DNA of 64,000 nt from Methanolobus vulcani (GTDB taxonomy: Archaea; Halobacteriota; Methanosarcinia; Methanosarcinales; Methanosarcinaceae): assembly GCF_900100715.1 (NCBI RefSeq), contig NZ_FNCA01000002.1, positions 310,001 through 374,000 on the forward strand, read 5' to 3'. Under the pieces are notes generated by a model. It searched no databases, had not been told where the DNA came from, and saw only the letters and a list, made by a program, of their open reading frames with translations. The stretch's first letter is position 1; each line of letters begins with the position of its first letter. Positions 43,036-52,698 of the stretch are shown here, piece by piece. The position numbers were made by a program, and so were the translations under genes.

Positions 43036-43596
43036 ATGTGGCATGAAATTTCGAGGATTGGAAAAAAACTTGTGGCAAACGGGCTGGTAGAATCACATTT
43101 TGGAAACATCAGTGTAAGAATTGGTAACCGAATGCTCATCACACGCAGCGGTTGCGCGCTGGATGAGATAACAGAGGACAACGTCGTAGAGGTGCGCATT
43201 GACGCTTCATCCCCTCTGGATATGATCGCCTCATCCGAAGCCATAGTTCATCGTGCCATCTATAGCAAAACTCCTGCTCTTGCAATTGTTCATGCACATT
43301 GCCCATTTGCCGTGACACTCTCCTTACTGGCAGAGGGCAACAGTATCACCCCTGCTGACAGCGAGGGGCAATACTTCCTCGGAAAAGTGCCTATAGTCAA
43401 AGGCGGCATCGGCTCAGATGAGCTTGCAGACAACCTTGCCTCAGCACTTGCGCATAACAAAACCGCCATAATTTACAGCCATGGCACCTTTGCCACAGGA
43501 AAAGTACTGGATGAGGCCTATGTACTCACCACACAGGTTGAGCATTCATGCAAGATAAAATACTGGTACGACCTTGCCAAAAACAAAAGTGCATGA
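43036..43596 (+). CDS. class II aldolase/adducin family protein (FucA-like)
   Basis: A 186-residue class II aldolase. Metal ligands are in AIVHAHCPFA (two histidines) and YSHGTF, and the catalytic acid is in SSEAIVHRAI. The archaeal homologue MJ1418 is fuculose-1-phosphate aldolase, proposed to make lactaldehyde for coenzyme F420 lactate; the same role is possible here. ATG 43036 has GGAGATAT upstream; the frame starts at 42940 but would run back to the tRNA gene edge. It lies downstream of the oppositely oriented tRNA-Thr. Confidence 0.9.
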   Translation: MWHEISRIGKKLVANGLVESHFGNISVRIGNRMLITRSGCALDEITEDNVVEVRIDASSPLDMIASSEAIVHRAIYSKTPALAIVHAHCPFAVTLSLLAEGNSITPADSEGQYFLGKVPIVKGGIGSDELADNLASALAHNKTAIIYSHGTFATGKVLDEAYVLTTQVEHSCKIKYWYDLAKNKSA

Positions 43597-43697
43597 AATC
43601 TGGCCTTTTTGTCTTATAGTTAGCCTGAAATTATCCTTAAATATTATAAATCCCGGAAAACGTTAAATCATAAAAATACTCATTTGGTACAATATCT

Positions 43698-44309
43698 ATG
43701 ACATTCAATGCTCTAAGACCTGTAGCATCAAAAATATTGGAGCCAATGGCCGTTGCAATTGCAAAGATGGGTATTTCCCCAAACACGATTTCAATGATCT
43801 CACTTCTCTTTGCAGCTCTTGCAGGCATATTGTACTACAGGTCAGCCTTTGATCCCCTTCTGGTTCTTGTAGCAGGTTTACTGGTAGCATTGAACTCATT
43901 TTTAGATGCAATGGACGGTCTTGTGGCACGTTACATGAACGCATCAAGTGCACGCGGTGATTTTCTTGATCACGTAATTGACCGCTACTCAGACGTATTC
44001 ATCATTTGCGGCATCTTCTTCGGAGGCTATGTGGAATGGCAGATAGGTGTTATAACCATCGTTGGTGTCCTCCTCACAAGCTACCTTGGAACTCAGGCGC
44101 AGGCACTGAATCTAGGACGTTACTACGGTGGAATCATTGGCAGGGCGGACAGGCTGGTCCTTATCATGTTATCTTCAGTGATCTATTATTTCTACCAGGC
44201 TGAAGTATTTGGATTCTCTTCTCTTGGTTGGATGATCCTTATTATCGGAGTTGGAAGCCACATCACAGCTTTCCAGCGTATAGCTCACGTCTGGAAACAA
44301 CTGGAATGA
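43698..44309 (+). CDS. archaetidylinositol phosphate synthase (CDP-alcohol phosphatidyltransferase)
   Basis: A 203-residue membrane enzyme. The CDP-alcohol phosphatidyltransferase motif D-x2-D-G-x2-A-R-x8-G-x3-D-x3-D is complete (DAMDGLVARYMNASSARGDF, LDHVIDRYSD). Five to six helices surround it. The sequence resembles archaetidylinositol phosphate synthase, which joins CDP-archaeol to inositol 1-phosphate; other head groups cannot be excluded. A TATA-like TTAAATCATAAAA lies about 25 bases before the ATG, and no ribosome site is seen, so the mRNA may be leaderless. Confidence 0.9.
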   Translation: MTFNALRPVASKILEPMAVAIAKMGISPNTISMISLLFAALAGILYYRSAFDPLLVLVAGLLVALNSFLDAMDGLVARYMNASSARGDFLDHVIDRYSDVFIICGIFFGGYVEWQIGVITIVGVLLTSYLGTQAQALNLGRYYGGIIGRADRLVLIMLSSVIYYFYQAEVFGFSSLGWMILIIGVGSHITAFQRIAHVWKQLE

Positions 44310-44378
44310 TTAAATCCGATAGGCCAACATTACAAATCCAGGGGGCTACTTTAATTATCTCAAGATCAATTAAGGTTC

Positions 44379-44828
44379 ATGTCATCTGAGATGGATATCG
44401 ATTACGAGTATCTGGAACACACTGCTGATGTAAGGTTTAGGGCTTACGGAAAAACCCTTGAGCAGGCATTTGAGAATGCAGCCCTTGCCATGCTTAATGT
44501 AATGGTTGAAACCGATTCCATAAATAATACCCTGTCAATTGATATCGAACTTACATCTTTTGACCTTGACAGTCTGCTCTTTGACTGGCTTTCCGAGATA
44601 CTTTTCGTATTCGAGGTAGATGAAATGGTGTTTGGCCGTGTGGAAGTCAATAAGATTACCGTGGATGGCGATGATGAACAATGTTCACTTGAAGCAACTC
44701 TCTATGGAGAAACCATCGACCTCTCAGTTCATGTATTTGATACTGAGGTAAAGGCCGCCACTTATAACGACATGAGGATCGAGAAATCTGATGATGGCTG
44801 GACTATTCAGGCAACAGTAGATACGTGA
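44379..44828 (+). CDS. archease, activator of the RtcB tRNA ligase
   Basis: A 149-residue archease. Hallmarks are YEYLEHTADVRFRAYGKTLE, QAFENAALAMLNVMV, DSLLFDWLSEILFVFEVDEM and the C-terminal HVFDTEVKAATYNDMRI. Archease helps RtcB reload guanylate and turn over. The RtcB gene follows on the same strand 130 bases downstream, as in many archaea. The length is normal. Confidence 0.95.
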   Translation: MSSEMDIDYEYLEHTADVRFRAYGKTLEQAFENAALAMLNVMVETDSINNTLSIDIELTSFDLDSLLFDWLSEILFVFEVDEMVFGRVEVNKITVDGDDEQCSLEATLYGETIDLSVHVFDTEVKAATYNDMRIEKSDDGWTIQATVDT

Positions 44829-44957
44829 GTAAAAGAAACTTCAACTCAATGCGTGTTAACTGGGTAGATCACTTTCTTATTATCAATATATTCATACGAT
44901 TAGAGCGCATAGTCTTCATTATAGATGATTGAAGGAAGGAAGACAAGAGGAAATAAA

Positions 44958-46424
44958 ATGTCAGATGAAAATGAAACATCAATTTTAGATATTCTCACTA
45001 AAGTAAATGATAATACATGGGAGGTGCCCGGAAATTACAAACCGGGAATGAATGTTCCGGGAAGGATATTCGTATCAAAACCTCTCCTTGATATTCTGGA
45101 ACCTGAAACCATCGATCAGGTTGCAAACGTGGCATCTCTGCCAGGTATCCAGAAATATTCCATGGCAATGCCGGATGCACATCTTGGTTACGGATTTTCC
45201 ATCGGTGGTGTAGCAGCTTTTGACAAGGAAAAAGGTGTGATTAGCCCCGGTGGTGTGGGTTTTGATATTAACTGCGGAGTCCGTCTTATCCGTTCAAATC
45301 TCATGGAGGATGATGTTCGTCCAAGACTCGCTGATCTTCTTGATTCACTATTCGAAGCAATTCCTTCCGGTGTTGGTTCTAAAAGCCGTATGAGACTTAC
45401 CGATGAGGAACTGGATGATGTATTCATCCACGGAGTAAACTGGGCGGTGAAGAATGGTTATGGTATGAAGGGTGACCTAAGTCATTGCGAGAGCAATGGA
45501 ATGATGCCCGGTGCTGATCCTTCAAAAGTAAGCATAAAGGCTCGCAAAAGAGGGCGACCGCAGATAGGAACTCTTGGAAGTGGAAACCATTTCCTTGAAG
45601 TGCAGTATGTGGATAAGGTCTATGATGAGGAAGCCGCAAAGGCTTTTGGTCTTAAGGAAGGGCAGATTACTTTTATGATCCACTGCGGTTCACGTGGAGC
45701 GGGTCATCAGATATGCACTGACCATCTCCAGAAGCTTACACAGGCTTCAAAGAAGTACAAAATTCCTCTCCCTGACAAGCAACTTGCATGTGCTCCTGCC
45801 AGTTCAGAGGAAGCTCAGGATTATTTCAAGGCCATGGTATGTGCGGCAAATTATGCATGGGTAAACCGTCAGATGATAATGCACTGGGCCCGCGAGGTCT
45901 TTGATGAGTTCTTCAAGGCTCAGCATGGAGACCTTGGACTTGATCTTGTGTACGATGTTGCTCACAATGTTGCAAAGCTTGAGAAACACATGATCGACGG
46001 AGAGGAAAAGGAAGTCTACGTCCACAGGAAAGGTGCTACAAGAGCATTCCCTGCAGGTCATCCTGAGATTCCGGAAGATTACAAGAACATAGGACAACCG
46101 GTTATTATTCCGGGAAGCATGGGCACTGCATCTTATGTGCTTAAAGGATGCCCTGCTGCAATGGAGCTTACCTTCGGCAGTGCCTGCCATGGTGCAGGAA
46201 GAGTTATGAGCCGAAGCAGTGCTAAGAAAGAGCTGCGTGGTGAAGAGATTCAGAATGAATTGAAGTCACAGGGAATTATCGTAAGAGCGACCCAGCCATC
46301 ACTCATAGCCGAAGAAGCACCAGAGGTCTATAAATCCAGCAGTGATGTTGTGGACGTGGTACACAATCTTGGCATTGCCACAAAAGTTGCACGTGTACTT
46401 CCAATGGGAGTTGTCAAAGGTTGA
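44958..46424 (+). CDS. rtcB: RNA-splicing ligase RtcB
   Basis: A 488-residue RtcB that ligates tRNA exons and repairs RNA using GTP and manganese. Diagnostic motifs are [28 protein letters not shown] with the catalytic metal-binding Cys, [29 protein letters not shown] and [12 protein letters not shown], and the guanylated histidine region [10 protein letters not shown]. No intein is present. ATG 44958 has AGAGGAAA upstream; a frame opening at 44925 is not needed. It pairs with the archease gene. Confidence 0.97.
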   Translation: MSDENETSILDILTKVNDNTWEVPGNYKPGMNVPGRIFVSKPLLDILEPETIDQVANVASLPGIQKYSMAMPDAHLGYGFSIGGVAAFDKEKGVISPGGVGFDINCGVRLIRSNLMEDDVRPRLADLLDSLFEAIPSGVGSKSRMRLTDEELDDVFIHGVNWAVKNGYGMKGDLSHCESNGMMPGADPSKVSIKARKRGRPQIGTLGSGNHFLEVQYVDKVYDEEAAKAFGLKEGQITFMIHCGSRGAGHQICTDHLQKLTQASKKYKIPLPDKQLACAPASSEEAQDYFKAMVCAANYAWVNRQMIMHWAREVFDEFFKAQHGDLGLDLVYDVAHNVAKLEKHMIDGEEKEVYVHRKGATRAFPAGHPEIPEDYKNIGQPVIIPGSMGTASYVLKGCPAAMELTFGSACHGAGRVMSRSSAKKELRGEEIQNELKSQGIIVRATQPSLIAEEAPEVYKSSSDVVDVVHNLGIATKVARVLPMGVVKG

Positions 46425-46537
46425 TCTGGCCTTTGGCTTAATTTTCCTTTTTTCCTTTTCTAAAATAGTGTCTGATTTAATAATGATATTTTGTTGAATT
46501 AATCTACTTTAAAAATCAGAGCTCACACTGGTCAGTT

Positions 46538-46680
46538 AAACAACATAGGAAAAGTCCTGCTCTTCAATTGAGCAACGAGGAAACGGGGACATGTTTGAGG
46601 GGATGAATGGTTTTGCTTGGTTACAGTTACTATACCTTTGAATACAGTTACAAGCAGTAGTTCCCGTTTCCTCAACTTAT
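46538..46680 (+). ncRNA. candidate structured RNA or miniature inverted-repeat element
   Basis: The 389-base gap 46425-46813 has no gene but a dense set of hairpins. They are AGGA/TCCT (46547-46558), TGCTC/GAGCA (46558-46574) and a 14-bp stem 46577-46590 with 46660-46673 (GAGGAAACGGGGAC against GTTCCCGTTTCCTC). Inside it is GCTTG/CAAGC (46615-46619, 46651-46655). The one imperfect pair is G-U on the plus strand but A-C on the minus, which favours a plus-strand RNA. A TATA-like TTTAAAAAT is at 46508-46516. Flanking AAC repeats (46574-46576, 46674-46676) leave a small mobile element possible. Confidence 0.45.
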
Positions 46681-46813
46681 AATTGGTCATTATTATATAT
46701 AAATCTGTTTGACATTATTTATATAGCAAATATGTTCCACTTCTTTAAATAAGAGATAATCTGTTATCAATCTAACCGCTATCATTTTAAAACTTATACT
46801 TTATTTAGCAACT

Positions 46814-47287
46814 ATGAGCAATGCAGATAAAAATCTCATAAGGGTCAGGACAATGGCCGACATTCAGTTCGGTAAGGGTTGTGGCGAGATCCTTTTCCCC
46901 GATGGTGTTACATTCCTGCTTTCAAGGACAAAACGTGTAAGACAGGTCCAGTTCAACGGAAAGCATATGGCAACGGTCCGTGCAAAGGATGGAATGCTCA
47001 CTCTCAGTATAGACGGAGCTGTTGCACTTCACCAGGGTCTTAAAAAGCCTGCATCAAGGGTTGTAATTTGTGATGATGCAGTTCCATTTGTTTCGAAGGG
47101 GAAAACCGCTTTTGCAAAACACGTAGTTGCAGTTGACCCGGAACTTAGGGCCGGGGACGAGGTTATTCTTGTAGATGAAAAGGATGAGATCCTTGCAACA
47201 GGACAATTATTACTATCACCTGCTGAAGCAATTCGAATGGACCGTGGTCCTGCAGTTGATGTAAGGCGTGGGATAGCACAATGTTAG
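46814..47287 (+). CDS. PUA-domain protein (archaeosine transglycosylase-related)
   Basis: A 157-residue protein. The C-terminal half is a PUA RNA-binding domain (SRVVICDDAVPFVSKGKTAF, AKHVVAVDPELRAGDEVILV, ATGQLLLSPAEAIRMDRGPA). The N-terminal half matches the domain preceding PUA in archaeal tRNA-guanine transglycosylase-related proteins. It has no catalytic transglycosylase region. It may bind tRNA or rRNA alone or with a partner. No clear ribosome site is seen; an AT-rich promoter-like tract is close upstream. Confidence 0.88.
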   Translation: MSNADKNLIRVRTMADIQFGKGCGEILFPDGVTFLLSRTKRVRQVQFNGKHMATVRAKDGMLTLSIDGAVALHQGLKKPASRVVICDDAVPFVSKGKTAFAKHVVAVDPELRAGDEVILVDEKDEILATGQLLLSPAEAIRMDRGPAVDVRRGIAQC

Positions 47288-47428
47288 AATAACTATTTAT
47301 AAATCTATCTCTATTAAATACGATGAAAATAAAGTCATTAGTGCCTTTGATACAGTAATCCCTGACCGGAGAGTGAAAGCATAGAAGAGGAGATATTTAA
47401 GACATTTGTAATTCCAGACAATACCAGA

Positions 47429-48259
47429 ATGGAAGAACGTACAATAGTCGTAGATGGGGATGTTATTGCAGGCAATCACTCTGAAATAAAGTACGGTATC
47501 ATTGCACATTCAGCAATACTTGGTGAAAGGGTCAACGTCACAGGTGATCTGGTCACCACCGGAGACACAAGGATCGATATCTGGTCTGAGATTGGCGGTA
47601 ACGTCAAAACAGATGAGAATGCCTATATCGGAGAATTCGTTACCATCGATGGGAAATTGGTGGTAAAAGGTGATCTCGATATTGGTAACGATGTGAAGAT
47701 CAACGGTGGTTTTGAAGCCAAAGGCTGGATTGTTGTAAGGAATCCGGTACCGGTCATAGTTTATCTTTTCCTTTATATCAGCGAGCTTCTGAGGCTTGGA
47801 AAGGACGAGGAAGTTGAAAAGGCATTAGGGGAATTGTTTGAGGATGATGAGGAGTCCATAGGACTCAATTCCATGGTCATTCCCAACGGTTCCAAGATAT
47901 CCATGGACTCCATAAGGGTTCCTTCAAATGCTATTATCGGAAGCAAGTGCAGACTTGTAGGGAATATACGTGCAACATCCCTCGATATGGCAAATGAGAC
48001 CACACTCTATGGAAGCATACGTACCATTCAGGATGTAAAACTCGGAACAGATAATGTGATCCACGGAAATATAATTTCCAGGGGCAATGTTTACGTTGCT
48101 GCCGGAACCCATATTCTGGGGGAGATCAACTCGCAGTCAATAAAGATACATGAAAGTGCCCGTGTAGATGGTGTAATGCGTGCTCCGGGCGGTATCATCT
48201 TTGAGCGTGAGGAAGATGATGCTTTGAGTGACAACGAATTGATGCAACTGGATGTCTGA
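47429..48259 (+). CDS. bactofilin-like polymer-forming protein
   Basis: A 276-residue protein dominated by short beta-helix rungs (VVDGDVIAGNHSEIKYGIIA, GDLVTTGDTRIDIWSEIGGN, GDLDIGNDVKINGG, GNIRATSLDMANETTLYGSI). This is the pattern of bactofilins and related polymer-forming cytoskeletal proteins. A hydrophobic helix near residue 105-120 (PVPVIVYLFLYISELL) and an acidic segment (LFEDDEESIG) interrupt it. It may assemble into filaments at the membrane. It is followed by a small membrane protein gene and probably co-transcribed. Confidence 0.85.
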   Translation: MEERTIVVDGDVIAGNHSEIKYGIIAHSAILGERVNVTGDLVTTGDTRIDIWSEIGGNVKTDENAYIGEFVTIDGKLVVKGDLDIGNDVKINGGFEAKGWIVVRNPVPVIVYLFLYISELLRLGKDEEVEKALGELFEDDEESIGLNSMVIPNGSKISMDSIRVPSNAIIGSKCRLVGNIRATSLDMANETTLYGSIRTIQDVKLGTDNVIHGNIISRGNVYVAAGTHILGEINSQSIKIHESARVDGVMRAPGGIIFEREEDDALSDNELMQLDV

Positions 48260-48303
48260 GTGACTTTTGGTATAGGGTTACACAAAAATATGAGGGGATG
48301 GCT

Positions 48304-48645
48304 ATGAGTCTAAGTTCAACGTTCCATTTTCTGGACCTTGCAATACGTCTATGTATAGTGATTCTGGCGCTATTGACATCTTATCTCCTGATGAAGATCG
48401 ATCCCGATGTCATACGCTCGCGAATTTATGTATCATTTAACAATCTGAAAAAATATTTTGTCTTTTTGACAGTAGGTTTTGTACTATATCTTTTTGAGGT
48501 ACTTGTAACGATAAATTCAATACCTGGAAGCACACAGTATGATAATGTTAAAAGTTTGATGCTGCTTATTTTCCAGATATCAATGCTTGTTTTCCTTTAT
48601 CATCTCTATGTGGCGATAAAGGTGCCTGACAGACGTATTCTTTAA
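48304..48645 (+). CDS. small membrane protein with three helices
   Basis: A 113-residue protein with three transmembrane segments (LAIRLCIVILALLTSYLLM, YFVFLTVGFVLYLFEVLVTI, LMLLIFQISMLVFLYHLYVAI). The start ATG 48304 has GAGGGG six bases upstream; ATG 48298 is too close to it. It follows the bactofilin-like gene by 44 bases and is probably co-transcribed, so it could be a membrane partner. The family is not recognised. Confidence 0.75.
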   Translation: MSLSSTFHFLDLAIRLCIVILALLTSYLLMKIDPDVIRSRIYVSFNNLKKYFVFLTVGFVLYLFEVLVTINSIPGSTQYDNVKSLMLLIFQISMLVFLYHLYVAIKVPDRRIL

Positions 48646-48766
48646 GAAGTGACATTCGGCTGGCGTTAGGCTGACCAGGGTCACATTTATTTTTCGATTT
48701 GTTTTTTCTTGTAACGATAGTCAGATTTAAAAACGGTTCTAATAATTATAGTGAAAAGGTGTTAAT

Positions 48767-49942
48767 TTGCAACAGGATTATACTTCATCATCATCTGAGT
48801 CTAAATCCATATTCGATAAGGACTCCAAATATGTAATGCAGACATACGGCCGTCAGCCAGTGGTTCTTGAAAGCGGCAAAGGTTCTCTGGTCTACGATAT
48901 CGAAGGCCGGGAATATGTTGACTGTGTTGCCGGAATTGCGGTGAACAATATTGGTCACTGTCACCCACGTTTAACAGAAGCGATAAAAAAGCAGGCTGAG
49001 AAACTCATTCATGTTTCCAATCTCTATTACACAGAGCCCCAGGCAGAACTTGCCGAGCAACTGGTAAATGTCACCGGCATGGATCGTGTCTTCTTCTGCA
49101 ACTCCGGTACAGAAGCGGTTGAAGCAGCAATGAAACTTGCAAGGGCAACAACCAAAAAGACAGATTTCATAGCAGTGGAACACTCCTTCCACGGCCGTAC
49201 CATGGGTGCGCTGAGCCTGACATATAAGGACATTTACCGCGCTCCATTCAAGCCTCTTGTGCAGGAAGAAAAGTTTGTGCCTTTCAATGACGCACAGGCA
49301 ATAGCCGATGCCATCACTCCAAATACAGCCGCTGTTATCGTTGAGCCAATACAAGGAGAAGGTGGCATAAACGTTCCTTCACCGGATTATCTGAAAGAGG
49401 TTCGCAAGATATGTGATGAGAATGAAGTTCTCCTTATCTTCGACGAGGTTCAGACCGGTTTTGGAAGGACAGGTACATGGTTCTGCAAAGAGCAGTTCGG
49501 TGTTGAGCCTGACATCATGACAATGGCCAAGGCAATAGGCGGGGGTTTCCCAATGGGTGCCATCGCTGCCCGTGAAGGTGTATCATTTAACCGTGGTGAA
49601 CACGCAGCAACATTCGGAGGAAGTCCGCTTGCATGTGCCGCAGCACTTGCATCAATCGATGTGATCCGCGAAGAGAATCTCATTCAGCGCTCAAAGGAAA
49701 TGGGAGAATACTTCCGCAATGAACTGAGCAAACTTACCACAGAAAGCTTTGTCGAAGTACGTGGTAAAGGTCTTATGATCGGTGTCCAGTTCGATCGCAA
49801 ATGCGCTGACCTTGTGGATTATGGCCGCAAACATGGCGTTCTCCTTAACTGCACCTCAGAAACTGTACTGCGTATCGCTCCTCCATTGGTGATTACAAAA
49901 GAGCAGATCGACCGGGTGGTGGGCGTACTTGAGCAGGCCTGA
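48767..49942 (+). CDS. argD: acetylornithine aminotransferase
   Basis: A 391-residue class III PLP aminotransferase for arginine synthesis, transferring an amino group to N-acetylglutamate semialdehyde. It shows [65 protein letters not shown] and the PLP lysine in [13 protein letters not shown]. It starts with TTG at 48767, preceded by AAAAGGTG. Its end overlaps hisC by 14 bases. Succinyldiaminopimelate or ornithine transamination is also possible for such enzymes. Confidence 0.93.
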   Translation: MQQDYTSSSSESKSIFDKDSKYVMQTYGRQPVVLESGKGSLVYDIEGREYVDCVAGIAVNNIGHCHPRLTEAIKKQAEKLIHVSNLYYTEPQAELAEQLVNVTGMDRVFFCNSGTEAVEAAMKLARATTKKTDFIAVEHSFHGRTMGALSLTYKDIYRAPFKPLVQEEKFVPFNDAQAIADAITPNTAAVIVEPIQGEGGINVPSPDYLKEVRKICDENEVLLIFDEVQTGFGRTGTWFCKEQFGVEPDIMTMAKAIGGGFPMGAIAAREGVSFNRGEHAATFGGSPLACAAALASIDVIREENLIQRSKEMGEYFRNELSKLTTESFVEVRGKGLMIGVQFDRKCADLVDYGRKHGVLLNCTSETVLRIAPPLVITKEQIDRVVGVLEQA

Positions 49943-51032
49943 ACTAATCAAGGACGTTGTAAATTCAATTGCAGAATATGTTCCCGGAAAATCCATAGAG
50001 GAGATCGCAAAGAAATACGGCATCAACCCTAAGGAGATCATAAAACTGGGTTCCAATGAGAACGTTCTTGGTCCGTCTCCAAAGGCAGTTGAAGCTCTTG
50101 TATCGACCGCATCAAAAGTAAACATATATCCTTCAGCCGATGCTTGCGAGCTTGTGGAGGCTCTTTCAGTTTACACAGGTCTTCCGACAGGGAACATATG
50201 TGCTTCAGGTCCGGGCATGGATGGTTTGCTCGATAACCTCATGCGTGTGCTTATCGAACCAGGAGATGAGGTTGTAATTCCAACTCCAACATTCTCCTAT
50301 TATGAGATCGCAGCACGTGCAAACGGCGCAAATGCTATTCATGTGGCTCCCGAAGAAGGACTGGAATTCGATGTAGCTGCTATAAAGGAAGTCATTACTG
50401 ACAGGACAAAAGTTGTATTCCTCTGTTCCCCTAACAATCCAACAGGAATGCTCACTTCAGAAGAAGACGTTTGTTACCTTTTAGAATCTACAAATGGACT
50501 TGTGTTTGTAGATGAGGCATATGTTGAGTTTGCAGACAGTAATCTCTCAAAACTGTTACTTGAGTATGACAACCTCATAATCGGCAGGACATTTTCAAAG
50601 GCATTCGGGCTTGCAGGTCTGAGACTCGGATATGGATTGATGCCTGAATGGCTCAAATCCCAGTATATGAAGATCGCAACTCCTTTTAATGTAAGTTTTC
50701 CTGCTGTTATGGCAGGAGTGGCTGCACTCTCAGATTCAGAGTATTTGGGGAAGAGCATCTCAATGACTGTGGAAGGTCGCAAGTTCCTTTCAGATAATAT
50801 TCCGTTCAAGGTCTATGAATCCCAGGCCAATTTTATCCTTGTGGATGTCTCACCCCTGATTGCAAGGGATGTATCCGAGTCTCTTATGAAAAAGGGTATT
50901 ATTGTCAGGGATTGCAGGTCATTCAAAAACGCCGGTGAATCCCTGATACGTGTAACAGTAGGAACCAGGGAACAAAATGAAAAAGTAGTCTCAGCCTTTG
51001 AAGAAGCAACGGCCGGCTCAAATTTAATTTAA
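49929..51032 (+). CDS. hisC: histidinol-phosphate aminotransferase
   Basis: A 367-residue class I/II PLP aminotransferase of histidine synthesis. Typical segments are [19 protein letters not shown], the [10 protein letters not shown] motif, [10 protein letters not shown] and the PLP lysine in [18 protein letters not shown]. The start is TTG at 49929 within the last codons of argD (14-base overlap), with GGTGGGCG just upstream, so translation is coupled. Other aromatic substrates are possible but the length and motifs fit HisC. Confidence 0.93.
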   Translation: MSRPELIKDVVNSIAEYVPGKSIEEIAKKYGINPKEIIKLGSNENVLGPSPKAVEALVSTASKVNIYPSADACELVEALSVYTGLPTGNICASGPGMDGLLDNLMRVLIEPGDEVVIPTPTFSYYEIAARANGANAIHVAPEEGLEFDVAAIKEVITDRTKVVFLCSPNNPTGMLTSEEDVCYLLESTNGLVFVDEAYVEFADSNLSKLLLEYDNLIIGRTFSKAFGLAGLRLGYGLMPEWLKSQYMKIATPFNVSFPAVMAGVAALSDSEYLGKSISMTVEGRKFLSDNIPFKVYESQANFILVDVSPLIARDVSESLMKKGIIVRDCRSFKNAGESLIRVTVGTREQNEKVVSAFEEATAGSNLI

Positions 51033-51042
51033 TTAGCAATAA

Positions 51043-51402
51043 TTAATATATCTTTTCTATTTTCATAAGCGGATAGTCAAGTTCTGTGTCAAATGCCAGG
51101 CTGACATCCACTTTTGCACTTTTAAACACTGCAGTGATTTTGACATCCAGCATGCGTCCTTCGAGTTCACAGTAGCCGTACTTGCCGTTAAGTTTGGAAC
51201 TAATCATGTCTCTGTTGATAGAAACACTGATCTTCTCAACACAAGGTTGGACTGAAATACTTTCCTGTATTCCCTTTTCCAGACTATCAACTGTATCCAG
51301 ATTAACCGGCGATCCTGTGAACTGGTGATAAAGAGCACCGAGTTTTATACCTGCTTCAAAAAGTACGTTGTCCCTGTCAGTTATCACTTCGTTTTCCTGC
51401 AT
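51043..51402 (-). CDS. mptD: archaeal dihydroneopterin aldolase
   Basis: A 119-residue protein of the archaeal-type dihydroneopterin aldolase family (MptD, MJ1585-like). It converts dihydroneopterin to hydroxymethyl-dihydropterin on the way to methanopterin. Segments such as LFEAGIKLGALYHQFTGSPV, VEKISVSINRDMISSKLNGK and YGYCELEGRMLDVKITAVF are characteristic. AGAGG precedes the ATG, which lies inside the end of the pss gene (26-base overlap). The pathway fits a methanogen. Confidence 0.9.
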   Translation of the reverse strand: MQENEVITDRDNVLFEAGIKLGALYHQFTGSPVNLDTVDSLEKGIQESISVQPCVEKISVSINRDMISSKLNGKYGYCELEGRMLDVKITAVFKSAKVDVSLAFDTELDYPLMKIEKIY

Positions 51403-52084
51403 AGTATGCCTCTTTGTTCTTCTTGATAATAGGTGAGATTATATAAATTGCCATGAGTCCTGAAAGCATTGATGCCATTAAGTGGGTATATTCGATGTTC
51501 ACAAAGTATGAAATAATAGTCATGGCAAATATCAGTGTAAGTGGAACAAGTATGTTCTTATTTTTTGCTTTGAGGTATGTCACATTGCTGACCATGAGAA
51601 GTCCAAGTATGATGACCAGTACAGCCATTATGTAAGCATCAAAGAATCCATCGCCCATGAGCAGATATGATGATATGGCTATTCCACCGGCGGTTATCGG
51701 TAGGCCGCTGAATGAATTCATTCCCAGATGCATCGTGTTAAATCTCGCAAGTCTTAAAATGCCGCATATGAAATAGAATAACATTGCAGGAAGCAGAATA
51801 TACTGTGCCTGTGTTTGAGCGGCAGATGAATATGTGATTATAACAGGGGCAGCACCAAATGAGATAACATCTGCAAGTGAGTCTAAGTTCCCTCCTATCT
51901 CGCTGGATGAGAATCTGCGGGCAATGTGGCCATCAGCGCCGTCAGCAATTGCGGCAATCAGTATGAGTAGCGGTGCCAGATAAGTAAAACCATCAAGTAC
52001 AATTATAATGGCAATAACTCCACACAATGCATTCAGTAAAGTGACAAAATCAGGTAGTTTTAATGTATGGAGTATCTGGTTCAC
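51377..52084 (-). CDS. archaetidylserine synthase (CDP-archaeol serine transferase)
   Basis: A 235-residue CDP-alcohol phosphatidyltransferase with the complete motif (DGADGHIARRFSSSEIGGNL then DSLADVISFG). The SLADVISFGAAP extension is the hallmark of the serine phosphatidyltransferase subclass. It should make archaetidylserine from CDP-archaeol. The decarboxylase gene lies just upstream and archaeosortase A above that, the same trio linked to lipid-anchored surface proteins in haloarchaea. Confidence 0.93.
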   Translation of the reverse strand: MNQILHTLKLPDFVTLLNALCGVIAIIIVLDGFTYLAPLLILIAAIADGADGHIARRFSSSEIGGNLDSLADVISFGAAPVIITYSSAAQTQAQYILLPAMLFYFICGILRLARFNTMHLGMNSFSGLPITAGGIAISSYLLMGDGFFDAYIMAVLVIILGLLMVSNVTYLKAKNKNILVPLTLIFAMTIISYFVNIEYTHLMASMLSGLMAIYIISPIIKKNKEAYYAGKRSDN

Positions 52085-52089
52085 TTCCT

Positions 52090-52698
52090 TTATTTTATTC
52101 TGGCAATTACTGTTTCACCGGCAAACACGCGATCTCCTTTCTTTATCAGTATCTCAAAGTTTTCAGGAATTGTAACATCAACTCTTGATCCAAAGCGTAT
52201 CATTCCAAAACGCTGCCCTTGTTTCAGGTGATCTCCTTCCTGAACATAGGAGACAATTCTGCGTGTGACGGTTCCTGCTATCTGTATTACTTCAACTATG
52301 CCATGTTCTGTTTCTATAAGTGTATGGCTTCTTTCGTTGCGGTGTGAGTCTTTGCAGAATGCAGGGATATATCCACCTTTTTTGTGTTCGATAGTGTGTA
52401 TCTTTCCGGTAATTGGTAATCTGTTTACATGAACATTCTGGAAGTTCATAAAGATACAGATTTTTCTGTCCCTGATATCTACAATTCTGCCATCGGCAGG
52501 TGAGAGCATATGGCTGTCGTGTTCTTCTATTTTCCTTTCAGGGTCCCTGAAAAAGAATAAAAAGAAAATTGTTACTGAGAATGCAAGTACAGCAATCATT
52601 TCGGAATATGGTACTTTGTATAGCAGGTATGCACAGAAGCTTACCACACTTACAGTGATGGATGTTAATATCCAGGGAAAAGAACCTTTTGCAAGCAT
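52090..52698 (-). CDS. asd: archaetidylserine decarboxylase
   Basis: A 202-residue decarboxylase of the PSD-A type, cleaving itself to form a pyruvoyl group. Segments LSPADGRIVDI, FMNFQNVHVNRLPITGKIH and the cleavage motif MIRFGSRVDV (Gly-Ser) are visible, and two N-terminal hydrophobic segments anchor it. It turns archaetidylserine into archaetidylethanolamine. Its ATG follows directly on the artA stop codon, and it lies five bases upstream of the synthase gene. Confidence 0.94.
   Translation of the reverse strand: MLAKGSFPWILTSITVSVVSFCAYLLYKVPYSEMIAVLAFSVTIFFLFFFRDPERKIEEHDSHMLSPADGRIVDIRDRKICIFMNFQNVHVNRLPITGKIHTIEHKKGGYIPAFCKDSHRNERSHTLIETEHGIVEVIQIAGTVTRRIVSYVQEGDHLKQGQRFGMIRFGSRVDVTIPENFEILIKKGDRVFAGETVIARIK

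Noticed and set aside
46538-46680. RNase P RNA or SRP RNA
   Set aside because: The motif AGGAAAAGTCC recalls RNase P, but the region is far too short and lacks the paired P4 elements and other conserved regions.
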